NCBI GenBank assembly: GCA_023375675.1
Contig: JALQBC010000037.1
Coordinates: 124,001-188,000 of the forward strand
Direction: 5' to 3'
DNA from: Cytospora piceicola
Taxonomy: Eukaryota; Ascomycota; Sordariomycetes; Diaporthales; Cytosporaceae
Length of the DNA stretch: 64,000 nucleotides
The notes below the pieces were generated by a model that was not told where the DNA came from, made no database searches, and saw nothing but the letters and a program-made list of their open reading frames with translations. Numbering within the stretch: position 1 is the stretch's first letter; each line of letters starts with the position of its first letter. The position numbers were made by a program, and so were the translations under genes. This document shows, piece after piece, positions 1 to 11,354 of the stretch.

Positions 1-1
1 G

Positions 2-601
2 GCCACATCGTGCTGGAGCGGCATGGTGGCCATGCAGGCAAAGTATGTCCAAAACTTGAACAAGGGCCTCCCCACACCAGACTTCCAGGCAATTGGGGCA
101 CACACCATCGACCCGGACAAGCCAGCGCCAATCCAAGCGCCCGTGCGGTTCAGGCACGAGCCCGAAGTCTTTTTCGACGCCTGTGAGTGCTGCCTGTTCT
201 TGGCGGACGTCTCCACGGCTGCCAAGAAGGACAAGGCAAGGGAGCAGGGCGTCTTTATCAACCCGTACGTTCGTGTCGCGTATGAGGAGTCCACGCTGCG
301 GTGGTTGCCCATCGTCAGGAGATGGGAGAGGTTATTTCCCATCCCCCAACGAATTATAAGCTACTTCGTGGGACTGCCCAGGAACAACCCGTACCGTACG
401 GTTCAGGAGGGCCAGGAATTTGTCGAGGAGAGATGGGACAAGCTCAATAACCAATGGGAACTGGTAAACCGCAAGGGGCGGAGTGGATTGATCTGTGCGG
501 TGAGGGAGATGCAGTTGATTCAGGAGAAGACTAGAACGGATGACAAAAACTGGTTGAACGTGGAGATGCCTCCGGGACAGCAGCTCGACTTTCCGACTTG
601 A
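2..601 (+). CDS. Hypothetical protein, 3' end only (5' truncated by window edge)
   Basis: The reading frame is already open at base 2 and ends with TGA at 599-601, so the gene starts left of the window. The visible ~199 residues are globular, with no membrane segment or signal. They hold a Cys pair (ACECCLF), a run of charged and aromatic residues (RRWERLFPIPQRI) and a C-terminal half rich in Glu, Arg and Trp. I recognise no family or catalytic motif. The first ATG in view (23) need not be the start, because the frame continues upstream of it. Codon use and GC content resemble the intact genes to the right. Function unknown. Confidence 0.6.
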   Translation, partial: ATSCWSGMVAMQAKYVQNLNKGLPTPDFQAIGAHTIDPDKPAPIQAPVRFRHEPEVFFDACECCLFLADVSTAAKKDKAREQGVFINPYVRVAYEESTLRWLPIVRRWERLFPIPQRIISYFVGLPRNNPYRTVQEGQEFVEERWDKLNNQWELVNRKGRSGLICAVREMQLIQEKTRTDDKNWLNVEMPPGQQLDFPT

Positions 602-919
602 TATCACTCATCGGCTGTGCTTCTTTTTAATGGGGTTCAGGGATCATAACGGCAGCTGCTCTTGGAGGACTACATCATAAAGCGCCTAATCGTAAACAAT
701 TTGAAGGATCCTGTCGCCTGCTCCACAACAAAGGCACCTTCTGGTGTTCGTCAAATGTGACCTTGGAAGTCGCCAAGCACTGATGAGGACTTTTGTTGGC
801 GTGCCGCAAAGGCAAAATCAGCTGAAACGTCCCCCACCCCCCGATCTCGAGTTCCTCATATTGTCGTCATGCGCATCAGACCCCGTTACACCCCACAAAC
901 AAGTTGCTCCATTATTAGA
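602..919. other. Intergenic, convergent 3' regions
   Basis: This gap lies between the 3' end of the left-edge gene and the 3' end of the minus-strand AT-hook gene, so it should hold both terminators and 3'UTRs. I see no repeat, RNA gene or conserved element in it. Confidence 0.5.
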
Positions 920-1912
920 CTAATGCCACCTGCTGGTATTGGCGCGCTCATACTCTGCCTCGGAGTATTTGTTCCAGGAGCTGCCGCGCGCATTGGGCCT
1001 GTCAGTGACCTTCTCGCCGGTAAACTCGACATCTTTCCCAACAGAAGGAAGGTCAACTTTTCCGGCGAACTTGGTGTAGTGCTTGTTGGTGAACTTGATC
1101 ATGCCCTGCCCGGGCTTGAAATGGACCTCTCCTTCGCTCGTGTCACGGCCGCGCCAGAGGATGTGGAAACCAAGACCCGGACTGGGAGCCTTCTTTACCT
1201 TCTTGGCTGTTCGTCCGCGGGCGGGGGTCTTGGTGACCTTCCTCTTCTTGCCGGTGACGGTCGGCTCGTCCTCATCGTCGTCATCTTCATCATCGCCGTC
1301 CTCGTCCTCGTCGGAGTACCCGTCGTCCTCATTGGTATCCAGCTTCTCAACGTACTTGTCAAGAAGTGTCTCATCACTAGACAGAACCATCGCGCCCTCC
1401 AGGATGCCAAAGTCGAAAGATCCCTCGTAGACACCGGGAGTACTAGATTCAAAGATGTCAAGGTCGAAATCCTCGCCTTTATCGGGCCACTCCCCCGATA
1501 TAGCCTCACAGGCAACGGCGTACCCCCCCACGATCGTCGAGTATGCTTTTGTGGGGGCTTTCGCAGTCTCCTTTTTTGCCTTCGCACTCGCAGTTCCGGT
1601 TTCAGATTTTCGAGGACGACCACGGGGTCTGGGGGCTGTCTTGGCGGCGATAGCAGGGGCCTCGCTGGCCACCTTGGTACTCTTGGCCTTCACAGTCGAC
1701 GCCGCTACTGCCTCATTCTTGGTCTTTGGTGGACGTCCACGGCCGCGCTTAGGAGTTGCGCTGCCTTGCTGGGCGTCATCGTCGGCTTGTTGTTTGGGCT
1801 TGGGTGGGCGGCCACGGCGTTTGGCTGGCTGAACAGTTGTTTTCTCCTGGTCGTCGTTCTCCTTTGGCTTACTGGGAGGACGGCCGCGGCGTTTGGGAGT
1901 CTCGCCTACCAT
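920..1912 (-). CDS. AT-hook DNA-binding protein, 330 aa
   Basis: Single-exon gene. I start it at the ATG at 1912 (MVGETPKRRGRPP) rather than the farther ATG at 2071, because the extra 53 residues look like translated 5'UTR. Four AT-hooks are visible at about residues 7-16, 31-40, 55-65 and 94-103 (cores RRGRPP, RRGRPP, GRGRPP, PRGRPR). These bind the minor groove of AT-rich DNA, so a nuclear chromatin role is expected. A strongly acidic stretch lies at about 194-216, followed by basic KKRK and GRTAKKVKK patches. The last ~80 residues (from about GFHILWRGRD) look like a small folded domain I cannot name. Specific target unknown; the AT-hook call is firm. Confidence 0.8.
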   Translation of the reverse strand: MVGETPKRRGRPPSKPKENDDQEKTTVQPAKRRGRPPKPKQQADDDAQQGSATPKRGRGRPPKTKNEAVAASTVKAKSTKVASEAPAIAAKTAPRPRGRPRKSETGTASAKAKKETAKAPTKAYSTIVGGYAVACEAISGEWPDKGEDFDLDIFESSTPGVYEGSFDFGILEGAMVLSSDETLLDKYVEKLDTNEDDGYSDEDEDGDDEDDDDEDEPTVTGKKRKVTKTPARGRTAKKVKKAPSPGLGFHILWRGRDTSEGEVHFKPGQGMIKFTNKHYTKFAGKVDLPSVGKDVEFTGEKVTDRPNARGSSWNKYSEAEYERANTSRWH

Positions 1913-3309
1913 TTCCGATGATGTGTCTATCCGGATTGGAGCTGGGAAGAAAAGCAAGGAATGGGGAGTTTGTCTAACAGGCTGTACTGTGGATGGGTGC
2001 TGGTGGTGTATATTGATATATGCCTTGGTACCTAAGTATATGGTGTTGGCTGGCGTGCCGATCTTTTCCACCGTGTGTGCAGTGATATCATGGTAGGCAT
2101 CTGGGTTATCCTGAATAGGGAATAGGTAGCCTCACCCCCAGGGCTGCAGGTGTCACGTACGTCAACCCTGGGGACCCCTGGACCCTTAAGAATCCACCGT
2201 GATCCACTACGGGCACGGTCAGATGTCACTGACAGTCTGACTCGCTTGCGACAGTTAGAATGTTGAACCGAACCGCTGAACTCTCGTCTTCAAGTCTTCC
2301 CCAAACGGTGTCAGCCAACCTTGGAAGTGACCAGATATTGTGACTATGTACAAGCCCCATGGCTTCTAGACACGTCACTCAAGAGGGGGATTATGGTGTC
2401 AACTAGTGGTTCCATGACATGTGTTTACTCAAGATAAGGCAGCGGGGAATGTTGTCCGACAGGGCGATGAGTCGTCGGTGCCAGCACGCCCAATGGGTTT
2501 GATTTCATGGCTGTTCTCATTTCATTTCGTTAGATTTGCCTAAAATCTGAGAATACATCCACGGAGCTCGAAAAGTCATCCTTGAGCACTCAGGTAGTTA
2601 TGACCGAAACGGCGGGGGGGGGGGGGGGTCGGCAAAGCATACCCTTACAGCTGTACCGTCAGGTTGGGTTTCAGCTAATCGTAAGCAGTCCGGGGAGTTC
2701 AGAGTGATTGATAGCATTGGAAGGCCGACTGTACACTCGGTATATACCTAGGTTGATAGAACTCGGAAATCAAGGAAGAGAGAGGGAGAGATTGGACTGA
2801 GAAAAGAAGCCAAACATATTGATGTATGAACAAGAAACAAGCGGTGCAGTGCCATACAGAGCAGAGCTCCTTGCACCGACAACCTTGGATCCTTGTAGTA
2901 ATTTGTGATACCCCTCGTACCCTGACCAGTTCGGGAGTCCCGGTATCTACAGACCACCTAGATATCTCTCCCGGGTGCTCAGGACTGCCAACCAGAGACC
3001 CCAGACAGGCCTAGATCGCTGGAGATTCGATCCAATGGCCCCTACTCGCGGCCGCGGCCCCCTGCCTGCCTGCCTCTCCAGGGCTGGTCTGCTCTGTGAA
3101 GGGTCAGTCGAAGAGGAGTTGTTTTCCTCGTTTCGCATCTCGTCATATCGCGACTCCTCCCTCCACACCTCTCTTCTTCCGTCTTTCTTATTTTTTTCCC
3201 ACCGCAACAATTCAATTTCTCCATCGCAAAGCTTGAAATCAGAGTCGCAAAGCATTCAGACTTCCAATCATCCGGTTTCCATTCCAATTTTCTCTATAAC
3301 TCCCTTCAG
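1913..3309. other. Divergent promoter region with poly-G run and pyrimidine-rich 5'UTR
   Basis: This is the shared upstream space of the minus-strand AT-hook gene and the plus-strand lysine-rich gene. It contains an uninterrupted G run of about 13-14 bases near 2613-2626. A strongly pyrimidine-rich stretch at about 3120-3310 is typical of fungal core promoters and leaders, just before the inferred 5'UTR intron. The small reading frames here overlap each other on both strands and show no protein-like composition. No other gene is seen. Confidence 0.5.
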
Positions 3310-3528
3310 GTAAGCTCACCAGTGTCACGTCTCCGCACGCCACGTTTGGGGTTTATCCGTCGCATCTCTGTCGCATCGCGTCGCCGCTCCTTGATGGCAC
3401 TTCTTTTTTTCTGTCGCACTACACCACCAAACCAAACCTTCGCGTCATGTTCTCACTGTCCTTTGGTCATCACATACTCGTTTCTGAGAGCCTGCAACAA
3501 TTACATAACTAACGCGATTATCCATTAG
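3310..3528 (+). other. Probable 5'UTR intron of the lysine-rich gene
   Basis: A consensus donor GTAAGC at 3310 follows the CT-rich leader. A good branch sequence (TAACTAACG) lies near 3507-3515, and the acceptor TAG ends at 3528, only 24 nt before the ATG at 3553. The size (219 nt) suits a fungal leader intron. RNA-seq would settle it. Confidence 0.5.
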
Positions 3529-3552
3529 AATCTACACATACACACCGTCGCA

Positions 3553-4001
3553 ATGGCAAGAGAGGGCACCCGATCATCCACCGGCCACGCTGCGCCGCGT
3601 CAGTTCGCAACCGTCGACACGGCTCCTACTATCAAGAGGAAGCCGGCTACCAAGAAGGCCGGTTCTAAGCCCACCGGTGTCACCAAGCAGGTCGCCCCCA
3701 AGAAGGAGAACAACGTCGTGAAGAAGGTATGTTATTCTTGCGCAATAATGCTAGATACTGTCGCCATTCTCAGGCACAGGGCATGCTGCACCACGACGAT
3801 CCACTGACGTTGTGATGCAGGTCAAGGACGCTGTCAAGAAGGGTGACGCCAAGGTCAAGAAGTCGACCAAGAAGACTGAGACAGTATGCTATGCATAACC
3901 CTCCCCTCCCCTTCCCCCCATGCGCCTATCAGGCACCAGGCTGACAACCTGCTCAGAAGGCAAAGGCGCCTAAGACCAAGAAGGCCGCAGCTGCCAAGTA
4001 A
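3553..4001 (+). CDS. Small lysine/alanine-rich nuclear-type protein, 93 aa, three exons
   Basis: Exons are 3553-3726, 3821-3883 and 3957-4001. Both introns are phase 0 (94 and 73 nt), with donors GTATGT and GTATGC, CTGAC branch sites and CAG acceptors. The product is very basic: repeated KK, PKKE, KSTKK and PKTKKAA blocks with few hydrophobic residues and no signal or membrane segment. It resembles the disordered tail of linker histone H1 or a small nucleic-acid-binding protein, but lacks the winged-helix globular domain of H1, so I do not call it H1. It lies between an AT-hook gene and HIR1. A nuclear or ribosomal location is inferred from composition only. Confidence 0.65.
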
Positions 4002-4996
4002 ATCGGTATATGTACGGAAAGTTATCATTACGTTCTGTCTCTGTCTCTGTCTTTTGTTGCGATCATGGTTGGAGCATGGAGGCAACATGTCTGTTCATCT
4101 TGTCTGCGCGTCCGGTTTGCTCTTGGTTTCGGTTTTGTCTATGTCTCTGCACACCGTGGGTTGGACATGGCGGTCTGGTATCTAATATCCGGGTGATGTG
4201 CGTGGGGTTTTTGGGGGCTGTACTCTTGCTTTGGGCCAGCAGCACGTTTTGTGTATAGAATACCTCGCTTGCAGATATAATAGGGCCACAGGACGGTTCT
4301 TCTGTTAACTTGGACGGCCATGCAGTGCTTGCCATCTAGGGACTCTTGCAAATTATCTTCTCACAACTGCTTGTCACTGAAGCATGGCAGACGCTCTGCA
4401 CCTGTCCAAGCTCAAGAGATTCACAACGGCCTTCCATGAGATGGAACGATCTTGGAGTGAGACAGAAACCATGAGGTTCTACATTGTAAACGGTATGGGG
4501 ATACAAATGACCGGTATCTACAGTTCGCGAGCATACGCCCTTGTGTGCCCAGGTGCCTTCAGTGCTTCATTCATGGATCACAAACTCAGAAGCCTCAAGC
4601 ACTGTACCAGAGGTTTGTACATACCTAGGTATCTAGATACCTACCAGGTAGGTACCCACCTTAGGTACCTAGGTGGGTAGACAGAGTACCTGGGTACCTA
4701 GTTTACAGCAGTCAGACAGCGAAGGCAGCTTATTCCGGATCAACCAATCGGGCCGTTACAGCACCTTGGCAGCTACAGTGGGGGTCTTTACAGCTGGAAC
4801 GGGCACCAGCAGGGGGGTGGGCAACTAGCTGCCGGCGGCTTTGAGAACTTTACCAAGGCACGTCAGTCGCGATCCAAGCGCGGCGCAACCGCGATTTCTT
4901 GATTGACATTGACATTGCCATTATCTCCACGCCTTCTCGTTTCCCTGATGATGCAACTTCGCCAACGTCCAAGCTCATAGCCAGAAGCTCATCAGC
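4002..4996. other. Intergenic, with CTAGGTAC repeat cluster
   Basis: This is the 3' region of the lysine-rich gene and the promoter of HIR1. Positions 4617-4701 hold a dense cluster of TAGGTACC/CCTAGGTA palindromes, a motif that recurs across the window. A 98-codon frame from 4384 ends inside this repeat and has no recognisable features, so I do not call it a gene. Confidence 0.5.
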
Positions 4997-7900
4997 ATGC
5001 AACTCATTAAGCCTGCTTGGCTTAGCCATAGAGGTATGCTTTTTTTCAGTGCCAATCACTTCTCCGTTGTTCAGATGCTGACGTTCCGTCTTTGATTGCG
5101 ATAGGCGAACAGAAGGACTTCGAAGTCTACAGCTGCCATGTCTCTCCCGACGGGTCGAGACTTGCGACAGCTGGCGGCGGTATGCCCCCATATTAACTCT
5201 CCAGTCTTGCGGCCAAGACAATGCCGACACCGACGCCGACACTGACACTGCGCAGATGGCCATGTGAGAGTCTGGTCGACCGAGTCGATATACAACTCCG
5301 ACGATGAAACCTCCACGAAACCGCGACAGCTCTGCCACATGAGCCACCACCTTGGCACAATCCACTCCGTGCGATTCTCTCCCAATGGCCGCTACCTTGC
5401 GTCTGGCGCAGACGACAAGCTCATCTGCATATACCACCTCGACAGCAGTCCTCCTTCACACGCCGCAACATTTGGTAGGCACTCTAGAAGCAGCGCACCA
5501 GCCTGGATCGGGGCTGACAAGTGGACACATAGGCACGAATGAACCCCCACCCGTCGAGAACTGGAAGACATACAAACGGCTCGTGGGCCACGATAATGAT
5601 GTACAAGACCTCGCATGGTCCCACGACAACTCCATCTTGGTCTCCGTGGGTTTGGACTCCAAAGTGGTGGTGTGGTCGGGCCATACATTCGAGAAATTGA
5701 AGACACTTGCGGTACATCAGAGTCACGTCAAGGGTATAACGTTTGACCCGGCGAACAAGTACTTCGCGACAGCAAGCGATGACCGGACCATCAAGATCTT
5801 CCGATTCACCTCCCCAGGACCGAATACGACGCAACATGATATGGTGAACAATTTCGTACTGGAGACAACAATATCGTCACCTTTCAAGAGCTCGCCTTTG
5901 ACCACATACTTCAGACGTTGTTCCTGGTCCCCTGATGGTAATCACATCGCCGCCTCGAATGCTGTGAATGGGCCCGTCAGTTCGGTCGCTATTATTGAGC
6001 GAACAAGATGGGACAGCGAGATTAACCTGATCGGCCATGAGGGCCCGACCGAGGTCTGCATGTTCTCGCCACGTCTATTCTATACCAAGCCACCCGCAGA
6101 AAACGGCTCGACGAACGGTCACGGCGCCGGCAACCTGGTCACAGTTATTGCTTCGGCTGGAATGGACAGGACACTCAGCATCTGGAATACTAACACCTCG
6201 AGGCCCTTGGTGATCTTACAGGACCTCGCCTCCAAGGCAATATCCGATCTCTCCTGGACACCTGATGGTCAGACTCTTTTTGCGGTCAGTCTAGACGGGA
6301 GCATCGTTTCTGTCAAGTTCGATACGGGCGAGCTTGGCTGGGTTGCGACAGCAGAGGAGAACGATAAGGCTCTGCAGAAATATGGTGGTGGACGTAAAGG
6401 CATGGGAATAGCCGAGGATGTGGATGGACTTGCACTTGAGAACCACAGCAAAGCTGGCGAGCTGCGGGGAGCCGAGTCCAGGATGGGGGCTTTGATGGGT
6501 GACTTCCAGCCTGCTAATGGGGTGCAACCACCAGCCGCCAATGGCGTCATCACGAACGGAAATTCTGAGACTTCGGGAGAAAGCTTGAAGGGCAAGGAGA
6601 AGGACAAGGAAAAGGACAAGGACAAGGAGAAGGAGAGGGAGAAGGAGAAGGAGAAGGAGAAGGAACATGAGAAGGAAAATGATGTTGAGAAGGAGAAGGA
6701 GAAGGAGAAGCCAGCGGAGGAAAGTGCCGACAAGACAGCGGAGAGGATCAAGGAGCTCAAGTCACGCGTCACAATCACGAAGGACGGCAAGAAACGAGTT
6801 GCACCTCTTCTTATCTCGTCCTCCGGCACTGGCACATCTTCGTTGCCACAAACGCAGCTCATCGGTTCGAAGACCGTGGCTTCACGAGATGATGCGCCAC
6901 AGACGATATTGGACCTATCGAAACCCTTTGATGGCTTGCCTCCGGGAGGTATCGCAGCCATGCTTCTTGGTAACAAGCGGAAAGTGGTTGCTATCGATAG
7001 TGAGGAGGATGATGAGCATGCACCAAAGAGGCTAGTAGGCCCAACCCCGATCATGGTGAATGCCATTGATGGCGCAGAACCGGCCACGTTGCAGACACTT
7101 CAACATGGTGTTGTACCCACACCCGAGTTCTTGCGACCTGCAGTGGTGAGCCCTGCACTTTCAGTATCTCAAGTGAGACTTGCAGTACCGAAAGTCAGGT
7201 CACACATTCTACGACCACTGGAGAGAGGTGTGTTGCAAGGACAGAGCAGCATCGAGGATGCTAGCAAGGTACCAGAGAACATCATCTTCGAGGCCAAAAA
7301 CCCCGTCCAGATGATTCGGGAACCTTCGCATGTCACTGCCTCCAAGCGAGGCTCACTACTATGGCAGGACTTCTTGCCTCGGGCGGTACTTCTTGTCACA
7401 GGAAACAAGAAATTCTGGGCCGCGGCCTGCGAAGATGGCAGCTTATATGCATGGACACCAGCCGGTCGCCGTCTCATCAACGCGATGGTATTGGAATCAC
7501 AACCCGTCATCCTCGAGAGCCGGGATCACTGGCTTCTCTGCATCACGGCCTGCGGCCTCGCGTATGTCTGGAACATCAAAACTATGACCTCACCACAGCC
7601 GCCTGTATCACTGGCTCCCATCCTCGACGTTGCCGTGCACTCTCTCAACCAACACGCCGTGACACCTGCGCCCGGTGTTACCTCTGCGCATCTGAACTCC
7701 ACAGGCCATGTGGTCGTCACCCTTACCAATGGCGACGGCTTCTATTATGCGAGGGAGATGTACACCTGGCAGCGACTCTCCGAATCATGGTGGGCCGTGG
7801 GCAGCCAATACTGGAATAGTAACGACAGCTCTATCAGTGCACTGCAGAGCACAGCCGTGGGGCCCGTTTCAAAACCCAGGGACAAGAAGGACGAGGGCGT

Positions 7901-8536
7901 CAACGTGTCGTCGGGGATCATACCTTTCCTTGAACGGCACACCACGACGGAGTTCCTCCTGAAGGGCCGCGCGTACACGCTGCAGAGGCTCATCAAGACG
8001 CTGCTCTCGAGGGAAGGATTCGAAGAGTTCGAGAGCTCCGTGTCCATAGCGCACCTGGAGAACCGCATCGCTGGCGCGCTGCAGCTCGGCTCGAGGGAGG
8101 AGTTTAGGCTCTACCTCTTCATGTATGCAAAGCGTATCGGCGCAGAGGGGCTGAGGGGTAAGGTCGAGGAGCTGTTGAATGGGCTTCTAGGCGGTATCCT
8201 TCAGGACAAGAACGGTGAAGAGGACAAGGAGGAGCAGGAGGCGTTTGGCTGGTTTGCGAAGGGAGAGGAAATTTGTGGGTGGGATCGGAGAGAGCTGTTG
8301 AAGGGGGTGGTTATGATCCTGGGTAAGTCTTATTCTTCCTGTGCTCCGTGTGGATGTCGAACCCCTTCCTGGCCCCTTTTGTGGCATTTTCTCGTGAACG
8401 GGATCCGGCTAACGTGTGTTGTGCTATAGGCAAGTTCAGGGAGTTGCAGCGTCTAACGGTGCAGTATGCGCGTGTGCTTGACCTCACGGTTGACGAGGAT
8501 GGTGATGTCGATGCAATGGTCGTTGAGACTGCCTGA
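4997..8536 (+). CDS. HIR1: Histone chaperone HIR1 (HIRA homologue), 1075 aa, five exons
   Basis: WD40 subunit of the HIR/HIRA complex, which deposits H3-H4 independently of replication and represses histone genes; nuclear. Exons: 4997-5032(+5033), 5105-5179, 5256-5474, 5533-8322 and 8430-8536. The start (MQLIKPAWLSHRG) matches the family N-terminus, and all four introns are phase 1 with good donors and AG acceptors. WD40 repeats fill about residues 1-375 (for example GHVRVWS, HHLGTIHSVRFSPNGRYLASGADD). A Lys/Glu repeat tract lies at about 465-507. The conserved Asf1-binding B motif (TKDGKKRVAP) is near 525, and the C-terminal Hira domain spans about 655-965. The length suits fungal Hir1. No sign of damage. 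Confidence 0.95.
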
Positions 8537-9729
8537 ACACACCACCGTTCCCCTGCTTTCTTCCTTTCTGCGCCGTGTCTTACAAGCTTTGGTTGATGGT
8601 GGCATCACTGGAGCGGTTTAGTTCTGGTTTTCGAAGGGGGGTTTGGCGTTTTTTCGGGTTGTTTCGAATCATTGATAAAAGGGGAAAGAGGGGTTGGTAG
8701 GATCTGTCGTTCTCAGGTGTGGTGGAACCATTTTGAGCTGTTTGCACCACATCTATCGTTCTTGTTTGTATTCTGACGCATCCAGCCCAATATTCCTCTC
8801 TGCCCAGGTGTGGAGAGGGGGCCTTTGTAGGAATATATTGTCGAGGTGTTAATTGCTAAGCCGAATGTAGCTTCTTCTCTTGACAGGTGAAGAACATCAT
8901 ACACTCGTTTTCCCTGTTCATCCGTTTTAGTTCACCGATTCCAATAACATCATCCAGGTGAAGAACCATTAATGGAGGATTTTGTACTAGCATGTGTGAG
9001 CAAGCACTAAGAGTTTCGTACGGGCAGAAATCCGGTTCATGAACGTGGAACACCGTATTAATGGGTTGCTGGGATATTAGAAAATAGAGAGTAGCAGATC
9101 CTCTTATAGAGCCCCTGAGAGGTAATTAGGTGGTAGTGTGTTCGTCTTCAAAGTGCAATGGTTCTCTATTTCTATGCACCCCTTTTGTTTACCACGATAC
9201 CAATATGACTTCTAGTTCAGATAACAAACCTCATTATCTGCCTACCTAGGTAATAATGTAGTTGTCATACAGGCACAGATATGCAAACCTGGAAATTCCT
9301 AACGGTGCACGGTGCCTAGGTACTCAGGTACATCCTCATACTTGTAAGTTAGCCCGAGTAGATGCCTTCTAAAACCATCTGCAGACCACCTCGCATGGGC
9401 AGATACACAAAGTGATTCACGGTGGCCTTCTTGCTATCAAATTACGTGAAGGCAGTGAATCTATGCCGTTTTGAAAGGAACAAACATTGGTGCGTGCCTT
9501 CCGCAAACTGTCAATTGGTTCGGATTTTTGACTCACTGAACTGGAAGTGACGTTTTTCTGCCATGGGGGAGTCACTCGCAACTTTCACAAAGTATACCTA
9601 CCTAGGTACACTTTCCTTCTGTATCAACCTTAGAAGGCTGCCATTTCTTACTTTCTCCCACACACCAATCTTTCCACTGCTCACTAGGGCACTCGAGACC
9701 ACAGACACACACAGAGAATCTCCTACACA
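8537..9729. other. Intergenic, HIR1 terminator and oxidase promoter
   Basis: No gene seen. The left part is the HIR1 3'UTR. TAGGTAC-type repeat remnants occur at about 9242-9254, 9315-9332 and 9594-9608. The last ~80 bases before 9730 are C/A-rich with CACACA runs, as is usual in fungal leaders. Confidence 0.5.
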
Positions 9730-11354
9730 ATGAAGGTGAGAGACAACCGAGACGACGATATCACTTTCTCAACACCATCTCTGACATTATCAAACACCCA
9801 AAAGGCTGAGGTCGCCATTCGGTGCCTTCAGCGACTTTCAGTTCCATTTCTTACCTCCCAAGGCGCCAACTGGGCTGACAGCACTGCCACCTCAAACATT
9901 CGCGTTCCATATACTCCCGCCCTTCTCGTCTATGCAAAGACAGTCCAACATGTCCAGGATGCGGTCGCTTGTGGTGTGTCATCTGGCCTGAAGGTCAGTG
10001 CTCGTAGTGGCGGGCACAGCTATGCATCCTTCGGGCTTGGTGGCGAAGACGATCATTTGATCGTGGATCTGACTAATTTGGACAGCATTGAGATCGATCC
10101 TAATACTAACATTGCGACTGTCGGCGCGGGTGTGCGACTCGGAAACCTAGCCACCGGCCTCTACAACCAGGGCGGACGTGCTATATCCCACGGGAGTTGC
10201 CCGGCGGTTGGACTCTCTGGCCACTTACTCCACGGCGGGTACGGCTGGGCTTCACACAACAAAGGCTTAGCTCTCGATTGGCTGATCGGTGCAGACGTCG
10301 TCCTTGCGAACGGAACACACGTCCATTGTTCGGAGACGGAGAATGCGGACCTCTTCTGGGCTTTACGCGGTGCCGGCTCGAATTTCGGAATCGTCACCTA
10401 CTACGAGCTAAAGACATTTGCTGCGCCATCGGTATCAATCCCTTACAGTGTCGGACTGGACTGGAAAACAGAGGAGCAAAAGGTCAACGGGGTCAAGGAA
10501 CTCGTCGAGTTTGCTCGCACCATGCCGGCTGACCTTAACATGCGATGTATGCGATCACCCTACTTGAGCTACTCCACTTGAGTAGAAGCGATCCAGCACC
10601 AGGTGATTGGGAGATATCACATATGGGACAATCACAGGCAGGGGCAGTTGTTTGGAAAATAGAAATACTGACTCTGGGTGGTACAATAGTGACAATGCAT
10701 AACTCCGGAGACCACGCTTTTGAAGGCGTCTATTATGGGAGCGTGGAGAATTTGATCAACATCTTGGCGCCACTGCTGCGAAAGACTGGAGGAACATTGA
10801 ACGCAAGGCCGGGAACCTGGATTCAAGGCCTCGAGGCCTACGCCGAACACAATTCCCTGACACCAAGCACCACCGACCGTGGCAGCTTCTACGCGACAAG
10901 CCTCACCTTGAAGGGACTCAGCAGGGAATCCCTGGTCAACTTCGTTCAGTACTGGAACAACACCGCTCTCGAGTTCACCGAAGGCGGCTGGTTTGTGCAG
11001 CTAGACCTTCACGGCGGACCAACCTCTGCCATATCCGCTGTGCCGAATTCCGCCACAGCGTATGTGCACCGCGACAAAGCCTTCCTGATCCAGCTATACC
11101 ATTATCATGACAGCAACAAACCGTACCCGCCCGGTGGTATCGAGCTCCTTCGAGGATGGGTTGACAACACTACCGCGTCTTTACAGGAAGGTGACTGGGG
11201 CATGTACATCAACTATGCCGACTCCCAATTGGACCGCGAAACGGCACAGAAGTTGTACTTCGGTGATAATCTGGATCGGCTGAAGCTCCTCAAGAAGACA
11301 TACGACCCGACTGAAGTCTTTTACTACCCGCAGTCCATTGAGCCAGCAAAGTAA
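9730..11354 (+). CDS. FAD-linked oxidoreductase, BBE/oligosaccharide-oxidase type, 493 aa, two exons
   Basis: Exons 9730-10546 and 10690-11354. The 143-nt intron has donor GTATGC, branch TACTGAC and acceptor TAG, and restores the family-typical NMRL at the junction. The N-terminal half is a PCMH-type FAD-binding domain (SARSGGHSYASFG, VGAGVRLGNLA, LRGAGSNFGIVTYYELK). Both residues for bicovalent flavin attachment are present: His96 in GGHSY and Cys157 in GSCPAVG, as in glucooligosaccharide oxidases. The C-terminus carries the BBE element (VFYYPQSIEPA). Such enzymes oxidise sugars or specialised metabolites with O2, giving H2O2. Unlike secreted oligosaccharide oxidases there is no signal peptide (MKVRDNRDDD), so it may be cytosolic or the true N-terminus may lie on an unseen exon. 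Substrate unknown. Confidence 0.85.

Noticed and set aside
869..1921. 350-codon plus-strand frame opposite the AT-hook gene
   Set aside because: Shadow of the minus-strand gene; the AT-hooks and acidic tract make sense only on the minus strand.
3001..3040. tRNA-like B box (GATTCGATCC)
   Set aside because: No matching A box or cloverleaf could be drawn around it. I found no tRNA or rRNA gene in the window.
4384..4680. 98-codon frame starting MADALHLSKLKRF
   Set aside because: Runs into the CTAGGTAC repeat cluster for its last third and has no family resemblance or splice partners.
6269..7087. 272-codon minus-strand frame inside HIR1
   Set aside because: Antisense of the Lys/Glu repeat and neighbouring HIR1 coding sequence; Ser/Phe-rich artefact.
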